Shown: in pieces, positions 25,337-34,169 of the stretch | How the letters are laid out: every line of letters begins with the position of its first letter | Numbering within the stretch: the stretch's first letter is position 1 | NCBI GenBank assembly: GCA_963766445.1 | Contig: CAVXZW010000009.1 | Location: 1 to 64,000 of the forward strand | Length of the DNA stretch: 64,000 nt | Direction of reading: 5' to 3' | From: JAICYJ01 sp963766445 | Lineage (GTDB): Bacteria > Actinomycetota > Thermoleophilia > Gaiellales > JAICJC01 | Made by a program: the position numbers and the translations under genes | Notes under the pieces: generated by a model | Told to the model about the DNA's origin: nothing | What the model saw: only the letters and a program-made list of their open reading frames with translations | Database searches by the model: none

Positions 25337-25918
25337 GGGCGGTCGGGGAACCGGATGCGGTCGAACAGCCTGCCCCACGGGGCACGCGGGATCGAGGATG
25401 GCGGCGTCGGCGGCGATCTTCAGCAGGTCGCCGACGATGAACACCGTCAGCCCGTAGTGGATCGTCCATCCCCAGTCGAATGGCACCGAGTGCTTCAGCC
25501 AGATCAGGCCGGGCACGTACACGAGCACGCTTCCCAGCAGCATCGCCGGCACGGTCGCCATCCAGCGGGAACCGTTCATCTCCCGCAGCCTGCCGACCAC
25601 GTATCCGGCCGCGATGAAGCCGACCAGGTAGCCGCCGGAGGCGCCGGTGACCTCGCTCCAGCCCTGCGCGCCGCCCGCGTAGAACGGCAGGAACAGGCCC
25701 ATCCCGACGTACAGCAGCATCGCTGCCAGGCCGCGGCGGCTGCCGAGGTAGGCCGACCCTCCCAGCACCGCCATCGTCTGCAGCGTCTGGGGCACGGGGG
25801 TGCCCGGCAGGGTGATCGAAACCTGGGCCGCGAGCGCCGTCAGCAGCGCCACAGAGACGACCGCCACCGTGCTGACGAGCACATCGGTGCGGGGGACGGC
25901 GGCGGATCGTGACTGCAT
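25333..25918 (-). CDS. bioY: BioY family biotin (or related) ECF transporter S component
   Basis: About 195 aa, five or six membrane helices. BioY pattern: TLPGTPVPQTLQTMAVLGGSAYLGSRRGLAAML and LYVGMGLFLPFYAGGAQGWSEVTGASGGYLVGFIAAGYVVG, then LGSVLVYVPGLIWLKHS and GDLLKIAADAAIL. The frame changes near 25382, giving the typical basic end RLFDRIRFPDR. BioY binds vitamin H; alone or with ECF ATPases it imports it. ATG at 25916-25918; transcribed divergently from queG (40 nt apart). Confidence 0.85.
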
Positions 25919-25958
25919 GGAAGGATCCTCTTGGAGGTTGCGGGCTACCCTGAGCCCA

Positions 25959-26928
25959 GTGAACACGGCCGAGCTTACCCGAGCGCTGGTCGAGCGAGCG
26001 CTGGCATCCGGCATCGATGCCTGCGGCGTCTGCCGGGCCGAGCCCTACACAGGCACCGAGCGGGCGATCGAGCAGCGCTCGGCGCGCGGCTACTTCGCCG
26101 ACATGGGTTTCACCATGCGCCGGCCCGACATCTCATGCCACCCCGAGTCGGCGCTTCGCAACGCGCGCTCGGTGGTGGTGGCGGCGCACAGCTACGCCCG
26201 GCCGGAGCCGTCCAAGCCGGACGACCGCCCGCGCGGCCGCATGCCCCGCTATGCCCGGCGCGACGAGTACTCGCTGCTGCGCGATCGCCTGCGAGACCTG
26301 GGCCGCTGGATGCAGGAGCAGACGCCGGGCGGCCGCTTCGTCGTGCACGTCGACAGCAACGGGCACGTCGACCGCGAGGCCGCCGTGCGCGCCGGCATCG
26401 CCGTCTACGGCAAGAACACGCTTGCCATCACCCGCCGTCACGGCTCGTGGGTGGTGCTGGGCGTGCTGATCACCGACCTCGAGCTGGAGCCGACCAGCGC
26501 CGCGCCGGAGCAGCCGGCATGGGACGCCTGCGGGGAGTGCCGCGCCTGCATCGATGCCTGCCCGACCGACGCCATCGTCGAGGCCGGCGTGCTGGATGCG
26601 CGCAGCTGCCTGTCGTACCTGTCCCAGTCGCGGCTGCCGCAGCTGCCGTTCGCCGAGGCGCTTCGAGGACCGGGTCTACGGCTGCGACATCTGCCAGGAC
26701 GTGTGCCCCTGGAACCGCGGTGCCGAGCGCCGCGCCGAGACGCTGCCGGCCGATCCCGTGGACGACGTGTTCCCGCCGCTGGCCGAGTGGCTGGAGGAGT
26801 CGCCCGAGCGGCTGGCGGATCGGTACCGGCGGCTCTACATCCCCGACAACGACGGCCGCCACCTGCAGCGGAACGCGCGGGTGGCGCTGCGCAACGTCGA
26901 GGTCAGCCCCGGGTCGGGGCGGTGCTGA
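25959..26928 (+). CDS. queG: Epoxyqueuosine reductase QueG (frameshifted)
   Basis: About 323 aa. The cobalamin-binding half has FADMGFTMRRPDISCHPESALRNARSVVVAAHSY, VHVDSNGHVDREAAVRAGIAVYGKNTLAITRRHGSWVVLG; the two [4Fe-4S] clusters are C-x2-C-x2-C-x3-C in CGECRACIDACPTDAI and, after a frame change near 26668, CDICQDVCPWN. It performs the last step of queuosine synthesis in tRNA. The very C-terminal HEAT-like part is absent, as in short QueG forms. GTG 25959; the end overlaps the convergent pafBC gene by 26 nt. No other queuosine gene is in the window. Confidence 0.88.
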
Positions 26929-28962
26929 GCAACCGCTGGAGCTTCTGCGCGGCCTTCAGCACGCTCTCGCGCACGTGCGGCGGGTCGAGCACCTCGGCGT
27001 GGCCGCGGTGCTTCAGGATCTCGGGCACCAGCCAGCGCAGCGAGCCGTAGCTGACGGCGGCCAGGGCCGAGCCGTCGGTCAGCATCGTCACGTCGCGCCG
27101 GCCCTCGCGCTCGTAGCGGGCACGTTCCGGCGCGAACAGCACGCGGGCGGTGCCCACCTCGCCGCCCAGCTCCGGGTGCAGGTCGGCCATCTCCTCGCGC
27201 GGCTCGTAGGCTCTCATCCAGCAGCTCGGCGTCGCGCACGTACGAGACCTTGAACGTGCGCCGGCCGTCCTTGCTGCGGTCGTAGGCCTCGACGTACCAG
27301 CCGCGCTGGTCACGCCGCAGCAGATACGGCTCGATCACGCGGGTCGAGAACTCGTCGCTCGAGCGCGAGTGGTAGCCGATCCGCACCAGGCGCTGCTGGC
27401 GCACGCCCTCGTTGAGGGTGGTCACGGCCGACTCCTCGTCGCCGCCCTGCGGCTCCGGCGTGTCGGAGAGGGTGTACTGCCCGAACGCGCCGGCGATCTT
27501 GTCGCGCACGGTCTGCAGCGAGCTGTGGGCCTCGGCTGCCAGCACCGGCGCGACCACGTCCAGCGCCCGCAGGAGCGCCTTTGCCTCCAGCGGCGACAGG
27601 CGCGCCGGGCGGCGGAAGGTGTCGCCGTAGAGCTCCTTGTCGACCAGGATCGAGCCGTTCTGGGTGGAGCAGTAGACGGCGTAGCAGCCGCCGCCGAAGT
27701 TGACCAGGTTGAGCAGGTCGAGGTGCTCCTGCAGCTCCTGCTGGGACAGGTGGAAGCGGTCGCGCATGTCGGCCGATGACACGGTTGCGGAGGACTCATC
27801 GCCGCAGCGCTCGAGCAGGAACGCGAGCAGCGCCTGCAGGAGGGCGAACCGCTCCGGCGCCACCGGGCCCTGCGTGCGGGAGAGCACGCCGGGGGCATCG
27901 TCGACGGCGGCGCGGCCGCGCGACGGCTTGGCCGGCTGGCTGGGGTCGCCCGTGTGCAGCGCCACCAGGCGATCGAGGTCGGACTGCACCATCGCGACCA
28001 GCTCGTCGGGCTCGAGCGGCTGCATGCGGCCCTCCATCAGCAGCACCGCCTGCGACAGCGCCTCGAGGTTGGAGTACTCGGTGGTGAGCGTGGCGCTGCC
28101 ATCCTCGTGCTCCTCGAGGTCGCCGTGGCCGCCGTACAGCCGGTTCACCAGCCAGGTGTCGTCGGCCGAGACGGCCAGCCGCGCGACGCCCGCGGGCTCG
28201 CGCTCCAGCTGCCACGGCTTGCGATCGCGGTACGCGGTGACGTTGAAGTCGGCCGGGATCCGGAAGTCCCGCTCGCGCCGGGTTGCGAACTTGATCTCGC
28301 CCCGCATGCGTGAGATGCGGAACGTCTTTCTGGCCTCCGGGCCCTCCTGGCCGCAGTCGTCGCCGACCACGTACCAGACGCCGTGCAGCTCGAACAGGCC
28401 GTAGGGGTTGATGGTGCGCTCGGCGGTGGCGTTGCTACGCGCCGTCCAGTAGGTGAAGCGGATCGTGCGCTGCTTGCTGATGGCCTGCTCCAGCTTGGCC
28501 AGCCGCTGTGAGATCTCGGGCGTGTAGACGCTGCCGAGCAGGTCGATGGTGGCGGTCTTGGGGCCGGGATCGGCCGTGTTGGCGCGGCCCAGCGCCAGGT
28601 TCTGCAGCGCCAGGCGCAGCGGCTCGGCGTAGGCGAACTGGCCCTCGAGCAGGTAGAAGCTGGTCTGCAGCGCCGCCAGCTCGGCGTCGGTGAGGTCGAT
28701 CGGCGGCAGGAAGTAGTGCTCCTGGCGCGAGGTTGTACAGCTCCTCGCCGGTGAACTCGTCGCGGCCGGACGTGATCGGCACCCCCAGGCCCTGCAGCTC
28801 GGAGCGATCGGCGTAGTAGCGGCGGGCGAACGCCTCGTCGCCCATGTTCGCGTAGCCCTCGACGTTGTTCTTCACGTCGCGGGCCGTGACCGGTCGCTGT
28901 TCCGCCATCAGGTAGGCGACGAGCGAAAGCTGGCGGATGAGCTTGTCGGAGTCGTGCGTCAA
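26903..28962 (-). CDS. Fused PafB-PafC type WYL regulator (two frame breaks)
   Basis: About 686 aa when joined: two tandem helix-turn-helix + WYL + C-terminal modules in one gene, where mycobacteria have two genes. Module 1 starts at TTG 28960-28962: DKLIRQLSLVAYLMAEQRPV, ADRSELQGLGVPITSG; a break near 28732; then the WYL part with INPYGLFELHGVWYVVGDD and FRISRMRGEIKFA. Module 2 has ERFALLQALLAFLLERCG, VRIGYHSRSSDEFSTRVIEPYLLRRDQRGWYVEAYDR and FKVSYVRDAELLDE; a second break near 27215; then LVPEILKHRGHAEVLDPPHVRESVL. PafBC activates LexA-independent DNA-damage genes in actinobacteria. It is divergent from dinB, 99 nt away, which fits that role. Confidence 0.85.
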
Positions 28963-29061
28963 AGCAGGGATTGAGTCTACCGGTGCGGCGCCACCCAGGC
29001 CGCATGGTCGGTAACGATTCTGCCCCGATATTCCGGCAGAAACCGCCGGTATGCTCGGGGA

Positions 29062-30102
29062 ATGATGGCGCATCTCGACCTCGACGCCTTCTTTGCCGCC
29101 GTCGAGCTGCACCGCCGGCCGGAGCTGCGGGGCACGCCGCTGGTGGTCGGAGGCGACCCGCGCGGGCGCGGCGTCGTGTCGACGGCGAGCTACGAGGCGC
29201 GCAGGTACGGCATCCGGTCGGCCATGAGCTGCGCGGAGGCGCTGCGGCGCTGCCCGCAGGCCGTGTTCGTGCGACCGGACCACGCCGCCTACCGCGAGTG
29301 GTCGCGGCGGGTCTGGGACACCGTGCGGGCGCACGCGCCCGTGGTCGAGCGGATCGGCATCGACGAGGGCTACCTGGTGCTGGCCGATGGCGACCCGCCG
29401 GAGCAGGCCGCGATCGTCCAGCAGGCGATCCGCGAGCAGGTGCGGCTGTCGTCCTCGCTGGGCGTCGGCGCCTGCAAGGTGGTGTGCAAGATCGCGTCGG
29501 ACATGAAGAAGCCGGGCGGGATCACCTACGTGCCGGACGGCCAGGAGGCGGCGTTCCTGGCGCCGCTGGAGGTGCGGCGGCTGCCGGGGGTGGGGCCGAA
29601 GAGCGAGCAGCGCCTGACGGCGTTGGGCATCGAGACGATCGGCGCGCTGGCGGCGCTCGACGACGACCGCATGCGCGAGGCGCTGCCCGGTCGCGGCTGG
29701 CTGGAGCTGCGCGATCGCGCCCGCGGGATCGACCCGCGCCCGGTGTCATCGGAGCCGGGCGAGGCGGTCTCGATCTCGAGCGAGGAGACGTTCGACGTCG
29801 ACATCAGCGAGCGGGCGGAGCTGCACCTGCGCGTGCGCGCGATGGCGGCCCCGCTGGCCGGCTCGCTGCAGAGCAGCGGCCGCAGCGCACGCACGATCAC
29901 CACCAAGCTGCGCTACCCGGACTTCTCGATCGTGACGCGGTCGCACTCGCTCGCGGTCGGCACCGACGACGCCGACCAGATCGGCGAGCTGGCCTGCATG
30001 CTGCTCGACCGCGCGCTCGAGCAGCGGCCGGGTGCGCTACGCCTGGTGGGCGTGGGCGTGTCCGGGTTCCAGGAGCACCAGCAGCTGAGCCTCGGCCTGT
30101 AG
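29062..30102 (+). CDS. dinB: DNA polymerase IV (DinB, Y family)
   Basis: 346 aa, full palm-fingers-thumb-little-finger layout. Catalytic Asp in AHLDLDAFFAAVE (residues 4-16), the DE pair in RIGIDEGYLVLAD (about 100), thumb HhH LPGVGPKSEQRL (about 175-186), little-finger SISSEETFDVDI. The motif normally SIDEAYLD reads GIDEGYLV; the acidic pair is intact, so activity is expected. It bypasses damaged bases. Divergent from the fused PafBC regulator, and likely under its control, by analogy with mycobacterial damage responses. Confidence 0.92.
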   Translation: MMAHLDLDAFFAAVELHRRPELRGTPLVVGGDPRGRGVVSTASYEARRYGIRSAMSCAEALRRCPQAVFVRPDHAAYREWSRRVWDTVRAHAPVVERIGIDEGYLVLADGDPPEQAAIVQQAIREQVRLSSSLGVGACKVVCKIASDMKKPGGITYVPDGQEAAFLAPLEVRRLPGVGPKSEQRLTALGIETIGALAALDDDRMREALPGRGWLELRDRARGIDPRPVSSEPGEAVSISSEETFDVDISERAELHLRVRAMAAPLAGSLQSSGRSARTITTKLRYPDFSIVTRSHSLAVGTDDADQIGELACMLLDRALEQRPGALRLVGVGVSGFQEHQQLSLGL

Positions 30103-30127
30103 GCCGGATCGGCGCAGCCGAGACGCG

Positions 30128-30542
30128 CTACGCGGTTACGTGCGTGCGCTCTTCGAGGTGCTGGTGGGACGGGCAGTACTCACGGTCGGGCAGCGGGGTG
30201 CGCTGGCAGGGCTTGCCCTTGCGGGTGGTCGCCTTGCAGCTGGCCATGCCCTCGCCGTTCCGCTCGATCTCCTCGAGGATGTAGGTGACGGCGGCGCTGA
30301 TGTGACGGTCGATCGTGTTGTAGACCCGCGCCTGGTTCGAGATCGAGAACAGATGCCGGATCTCGTGGAACAGGCTCTGGGCTCGGCTTCGCGAAGTAGT
30401 GGGGGTCGCGCGCCAGCCGCTCGATCGTCGCCTCGGAGGACTGCAGCACGCGGCGCTTGCCCTCAGGTATGGATACCGTCTCAGGGTGCGGATCGACGAG
30501 ATCCTTGATTTCGACGAAGATCGCTCGGCTGAATCGATACAT
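30128..30542 (-). CDS. Small protein with C-terminal zinc-type motif (frameshifted)
   Basis: About 138 aa. N-terminus MYRFSRAIFVEIKDLVDPHP, helical middle (IERLARDPHYFAKP, frame change near 30378, then FHEIRHLFSISNQARVYNTIDRHISAAVTYILEEIE), and a C-terminal SCKATTRKGKPCQRTPLPD with YCPSHQH, i.e. C-x9-C-x10-C-x2-H, the small DUF5763-like zinc motif. ATG at 30540-30542 with GGAGAG ribosome site. Divergent from the deacetylase gene; the ~160 nt between them are relatively AT-rich. Function unknown. Confidence 0.65.
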
Positions 30543-30702
30543 GAAGGCTCTCCAGACTGTCACAAGGTCGGGGACGGGCTCAGCGTCATTATGCCCGTTT
30601 GCGGCCTGAGTTCGCGCGTCGAAATGTTAAGTACGCGTTAAACTCGGGGATAATTCGGCCATTTTGACGCGCCGCGGCCGCAGATTTCCGTCCAAACAGC
30701 AT

Positions 30703-31622
30703 ATGTCACAAGCGCCGCTCCCCATCTGTTACATGAGCGACCTGTTCCGGCTGCACGACCCCGGTCAGGGCCATCCGGAGCGGCCGGCCCGCTACGACGC
30801 GGTGGCTGCGGCGGTGGCCGCGTCGGGGGCGGAGCGGCGGGAGGCGCCGCCGGCGTCGCGCGAGGCCCTGGAGCGCGTCCACTGCACCGGCCTACGTTGA
30901 GCTGATCGAGCGGTTCTGCGCCGGCGGCGGGGGCGCGCTCGACCCGGACACGATCGTCACGGAGGCCAGCTGGGAGGCGGCGCTGCGCGCGGCGGGCGGC
31001 GCAATCGCGGCGGTCGAGAGCGGTGGCCGGCGACCCCGGCGTGGCCGCATTCAGCTGCGGGCGGCCGCCCGGCCATCACGCGGAGCCGGCGCGGGCGATG
31101 GGGTTCTGCGTCTTCAACAGCGCCGCGGTCGCAGCCGCGCACGCGCGGCAGGCGCTCGGCTGTGAGCGGGTGGCGGTGCTCGACTGGGACGCCCACCACG
31201 GCAACGGCACCCAGGCGATCTTCTACGACGATCCCGCCGTGCTCTACGTCTCGCTGCACCAGTACCCGTTCTACCCGGGGACGGGCGCGGCCGCCGAGAC
31301 GGGAGCGGGGGACGGCGTCGGCGCGACCGTGAACCTGCCGCTGGCGGCGGGCACCAGCGAGTCGGCGTATCTGGCCGCGTTCCACGAGCAGGCGCTGACC
31401 GCCGTGGTGGCGTTCCGGCCCGACCTGGTGATCGTGTCGGCGGGCTTCGACGCTGCCGCCGACGACCCGCTCTGCTCGCTCCGGCTGACGGCGCCGGCGT
31501 TTGCCGAGATGGCGACGGCGCTGCGCGAGCCGTGCGGCGGTCCGGCCTTCGTGCTGGAGGGCGGCTACAGCCTGTCGGCGCTGGAGGCCGGCGTGACCTC
31601 CGTGCTGGCGGCCGTCAGCTAG
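30703..31622 (+). CDS. Histone deacetylase-like amidohydrolase (two frame breaks)
   Basis: About 305 aa, arginase/deacetylase superfamily. Blocks in order: FRLHDPGQGHPERPARYDAV, then after a break near 30893 YVELIERFCAGGG and TIVTEASWEAALRAAGGAI, then after another near 31018 SCGRPPGHHAEPARAMGFCVFN (catalytic His pair), VLDWDAHHGNGTQAIFY (zinc Asp and His), VSAGFDAAADDPL (second zinc Asp) and FVLEGGYS. All active-site residues are present. Bacterial members act on acetylated small molecules, polyamines or acetyl-lysine proteins (AcuC-like). ATG 30703 chosen; ATG 30733 is possible. Convergent with nothing close; a secreted-protein gene follows. Confidence 0.82.
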
Positions 31623-31662
31623 ATAGCCGGTACGGGCGCCGGATCCGTGAGAGGGTAGGGCC

Positions 31663-32189
31663 ATGATCTCCCGCAGACTCGTGCCCGTTCTGGGCCTGGC
31701 GGCCGTGGCCGCGTGGCTGATGACCGGGGCGGTGGCGCGGGGTCGAATCCCTACCCGATGGCCTTTCCCTACCTGGCGCTGGTGGACGACGTGATCGGCG
31801 GGCGCTGCCACAACCCGGCGATGGCCTGCTACCGGATGACGGTCAAGAACACGCGCTGGTACACGCCGCCGGCGCTGCTGCTGGCATATGCCCACGCCGG
31901 GACCGACGGCACCGGCCGCTGGGCGATCCTGCAGTTCTACCGGATCGTGAGTGGCCATTCCGGCACGACCACGAGCAAGTCGCCGGCATGGAACTGCGAC
32001 TCGGCGGATCCGCGCGATCACTGGACGTCCCAGCCGGAGCTGTACTGCCTGAACGACATGCTGTGGGTGATCGATCACGTTGATCCGCGGATCACGTACT
32101 CCGACGCGGCCACGCTGGGCGCGGCGCAGGGGCGTGACTTCAGCGCGGGTACGCTACCTGTGACGACGACACGACAGGAGCGGCGATGA
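31663..32189 (+). CDS. Secreted protein of unknown function (frameshift after signal peptide)
   Basis: About 175 aa. Signal peptide MISRRLVPVLGLAAVAAWLM ending near TGAVA; a frame change near 31737 joins it to the mature part NPYPMAFPYLALVDDVIGG, which has five Cys (GGRCHNPAMACYRM, WNCDSADP, LYCLNDM) probably paired outside the cell, and many Trp/Tyr. The end overlaps the next gene by 4 nt (ATGA), but codon use in the last residues (TTTRQERR) is poor, so the true stop may be a little earlier. Confidence 0.6.
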
Positions 32190-32428
32190 GCGACGAACAG
32201 GTTCACGGCACGATTGAGCAGCTGGTCTCGGAGGAGCACGAGCTGTGGGAAGCGGAGTCGCAGGGCAGGTCGACGGACTCGGACCGACGGCGCCTGGCCG
32301 AGATCAAGGTGCAGCTCGACCAGTGCTGGGACCTGCTGCGGCAGCGTCGCGCGCTGCGCGAGTTCGACCTCGACGACGACGGCGCGCAGCTGCGCAAGTC
32401 CGACGTGGTTGAGGGCTACCAGCAGTAG
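32186..32428 (+). CDS. DUF2630 family protein
   Basis: 80 aa, entirely helical. Matches the DUF2630 pattern: VHGTIEQLVSEEHELWEAES, DSDRRRLAEIKVQLDQCWDLLRQRRALREF and the closing KSDVVEGYQ. Widespread in actinobacteria, function unknown. ATG 32186 is preceded by a good AGGAG at 32177-32181, and overlaps the preceding stop. Confidence 0.88.
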   Translation: MSDEQVHGTIEQLVSEEHELWEAESQGRSTDSDRRRLAEIKVQLDQCWDLLRQRRALREFDLDDDGAQLRKSDVVEGYQQ

Positions 32429-32736
32429 CCGGGCGTCACAGCCGCCGTGGCATCGCTGTCACGGCGATGTTGCTTGCGAAAGTCCCCGTTTCCGCACACG
32501 ACGGTCACGGGCGGTTACGCACCTGGCGGCGCCCTTGCAACGCACCCCGAAGCGGGCTCTGAGCCCGGTTCGAGTGCGATCTGCGCAACCATGCGAATCC
32601 CCTGTCACGGGTGCCGTGACACGCGTGACGACGCCGTCACGAACCGGTGGCGGGGGCGGGAGCGGTGTTTGACTCCAATCTGGGCGCGGACGGCGGTGCG
32701 GCCCGTGACCGCCCCGTGACCTGCGTCTCGCCGTCG
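32429..32736. other. 308-bp gap between convergent genes, rich in GTCACG/CGTGAC motifs
   Basis: No credible gene. It contains at least seven copies of GTCACG or its complement: TGTCACGG (32457-32464), GGTCACGG (32503-32510), the palindrome at 32603-32621, CGTGACG (32625-32630 region), CCGTCACG (32635-32641), and two direct repeats CCCGTGACC (32702-32710 and 32713-32721, 11 bp apart). Lies between the 3' ends of the DUF2630 and aldehyde dehydrogenase genes, so an ordinary promoter role is not obvious. Confidence 0.6.
32603..32621. repeat. Perfect inverted repeat TGTCACGG-GTG-CCGTGACA
   Basis: 8-bp arms with a 3-bp centre, followed immediately by CGCGTGACG. Its half-site recurs several times within 150 bp on either side, suggesting a multi-site protein-binding region or a structured transcript end. 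Confidence 0.65.
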
Positions 32737-34167
32737 CTACAGGCTGATCACGATCATCCGCGGCTCGGTCATCTCCTGCACCGCGAACTTCGGACCTTCG
32801 CGCGTGTTGCCCGACTCCTTGACGCCGCCGTAGGGCATCTGGTCGGCCCGGTACGTGGGCGCCTCGTTCAGCGTGACTCCGCCGAACTCGAGCTCGCGCG
32901 CGGCCCGCATCGCCTTGGTGATGTCCTGCGTGAACACCCCCGCCTGCAGCCCGTAATCGGTGCCGTTGGCGAGCGCGATCGCCTGCTCGAGGCTCGACAC
33001 GCGAGCCACGGCCACAACCGGTCCGAACACCTCGTGGCAGGCGACCTCCATGTCCAGCGACACGTCGTCGAGCAACGTCGGGCGCAGCACGCCGTCGTCG
33101 CCCACCTGGCCGCCTGACAGCAGCGTCGCACCGTCCGCGACGGCGTCATCCACCCAGGCCTTGATGCGGTCGCGGTTGTCGCCGTCGATCACCGGCCCCA
33201 CCTGCGTCTCTGGATCCAGCGGATCTCCTACCTTCAGCGCCTGCACCTTCGGCACCAGCTTCTCGATCAGCGCGTCGTGCGCGGCGTCCTCGACGTAGAC
33301 CCGCTGGATCGAGATGCAGCTCTGTCCGGCGAACGCGTAGCCGTTGGCGGCGATCGCCGTGGCCGCCTTGTCGAGGTCGGCGTCGGCCAGCACGATCAGC
33401 GGCGTCGAGTTGCCGAGCTCCAGCGACACCTTCTTCTTGTGGGCGCGCTGGCGGATGCCCCAGCCCACCTGCGACGAGCCGGTGAAGGTGATCATCTTGA
33501 CGCGCTCGTCCTCGGTCAGCACGTCGCCGATCTCGCCGGAACGGCCCACGATCACATTCAGCCAGCCGGCCGGCTGGCCGGCGTCGGCAAACGCTCGCGC
33601 CAGCAGCAGCGCCGAGAGCGGTGTCGCTCCGGCCGGCTTCAGCACCACCGCGCAGCCTGCCGCGAACGCCGGGCCGACCTTGTGGCAGACCAGGTTCAGC
33701 GGAAAGTTGAACGGCGAGATCGCGCCGATGATCCCGATCGGCACGCGCAGGATCAGGCCGGCCTTGCCCTCGCCGGCGGGGTGCGCGTCCATCGGCACCG
33801 TCTCTCCGGTCAGTCGCCGCGCCTCGAGCGCCGAGAAGGTGATCGTCTGCACGGCGCGGTCGACCTCGATGCCCGCCGTCGCGATCGGCTTGCCGGCCTC
33901 CTGGGCGATCGTCCGCGCGAACTCGTCGCGCCGCTCCGCGAGCAGGGCGGCCACCCCGTCCAGCACGGACGCGCGCTTGTGCGCCGGCAGCGGGCTCCGC
34001 ATCGCCCGCTCCGCCGCGTCGATCGCGCGGGTCGCGTCCGCGCCGCCGCCGAACGCCACGCGCCCGACCACGCTGCCGTCGTAGGGCGACGTCACATCCT
34101 TCGTCTCGCCGGTCTCATACCACTCGCCGTCCACGTACAGCTTCTGGATCGTCTCAGTCATCGCCAT
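32737..34167 (-). CDS. NAD(P)-dependent aldehyde dehydrogenase
   Basis: 476 aa, full ALDH fold. Cofactor-site ISPFNFPLNLVCHKVGPAF, catalytic Glu in VSLELGNSTP (about residue 250), nucleophilic Cys in FAGQSCISIQRV (about 283) and the EVFGPVV block (about 380). The SCISIQR context and the FNFPLN motif resemble lactaldehyde/succinate-semialdehyde type enzymes. ATG at 34165-34167 begins 2 nt after the stop of the acetolactate-synthase-like gene, so the two are one operon. Substrate unknown; a short-chain aldehyde such as one released by the neighbouring ThDP enzyme is plausible. Confidence 0.9.
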   Translation of the reverse strand: MAMTETIQKLYVDGEWYETGETKDVTSPYDGSVVGRVAFGGGADATRAIDAAERAMRSPLPAHKRASVLDGVAALLAERRDEFARTIAQEAGKPIATAGIEVDRAVQTITFSALEARRLTGETVPMDAHPAGEGKAGLILRVPIGIIGAISPFNFPLNLVCHKVGPAFAAGCAVVLKPAGATPLSALLLARAFADAGQPAGWLNVIVGRSGEIGDVLTEDERVKMITFTGSSQVGWGIRQRAHKKKVSLELGNSTPLIVLADADLDKAATAIAANGYAFAGQSCISIQRVYVEDAAHDALIEKLVPKVQALKVGDPLDPETQVGPVIDGDNRDRIKAWVDDAVADGATLLSGGQVGDDGVLRPTLLDDVSLDMEVACHEVFGPVVAVARVSSLEQAIALANGTDYGLQAGVFTQDITKAMRAARELEFGGVTLNEAPTYRADQMPYGGVKESGNTREGPKFAVQEMTEPRMIVISL

Positions 34168-34169
34168 TG

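Noticed and set aside
28963..29061. PafBC-type (RecA-NDp) promoter before dinB
   Set aside because: A TATGCT resembling a -10 is present, but the upstream block TTCCGGCAG matches the published TTGTCRGTG pattern too poorly to call.
32560..32592. tRNA-like GGTTCGAGT T-loop sequence
   Set aside because: No matching T-stem or acceptor stem could be paired in the surrounding 80 nt and no D or anticodon arm; chance resemblance.
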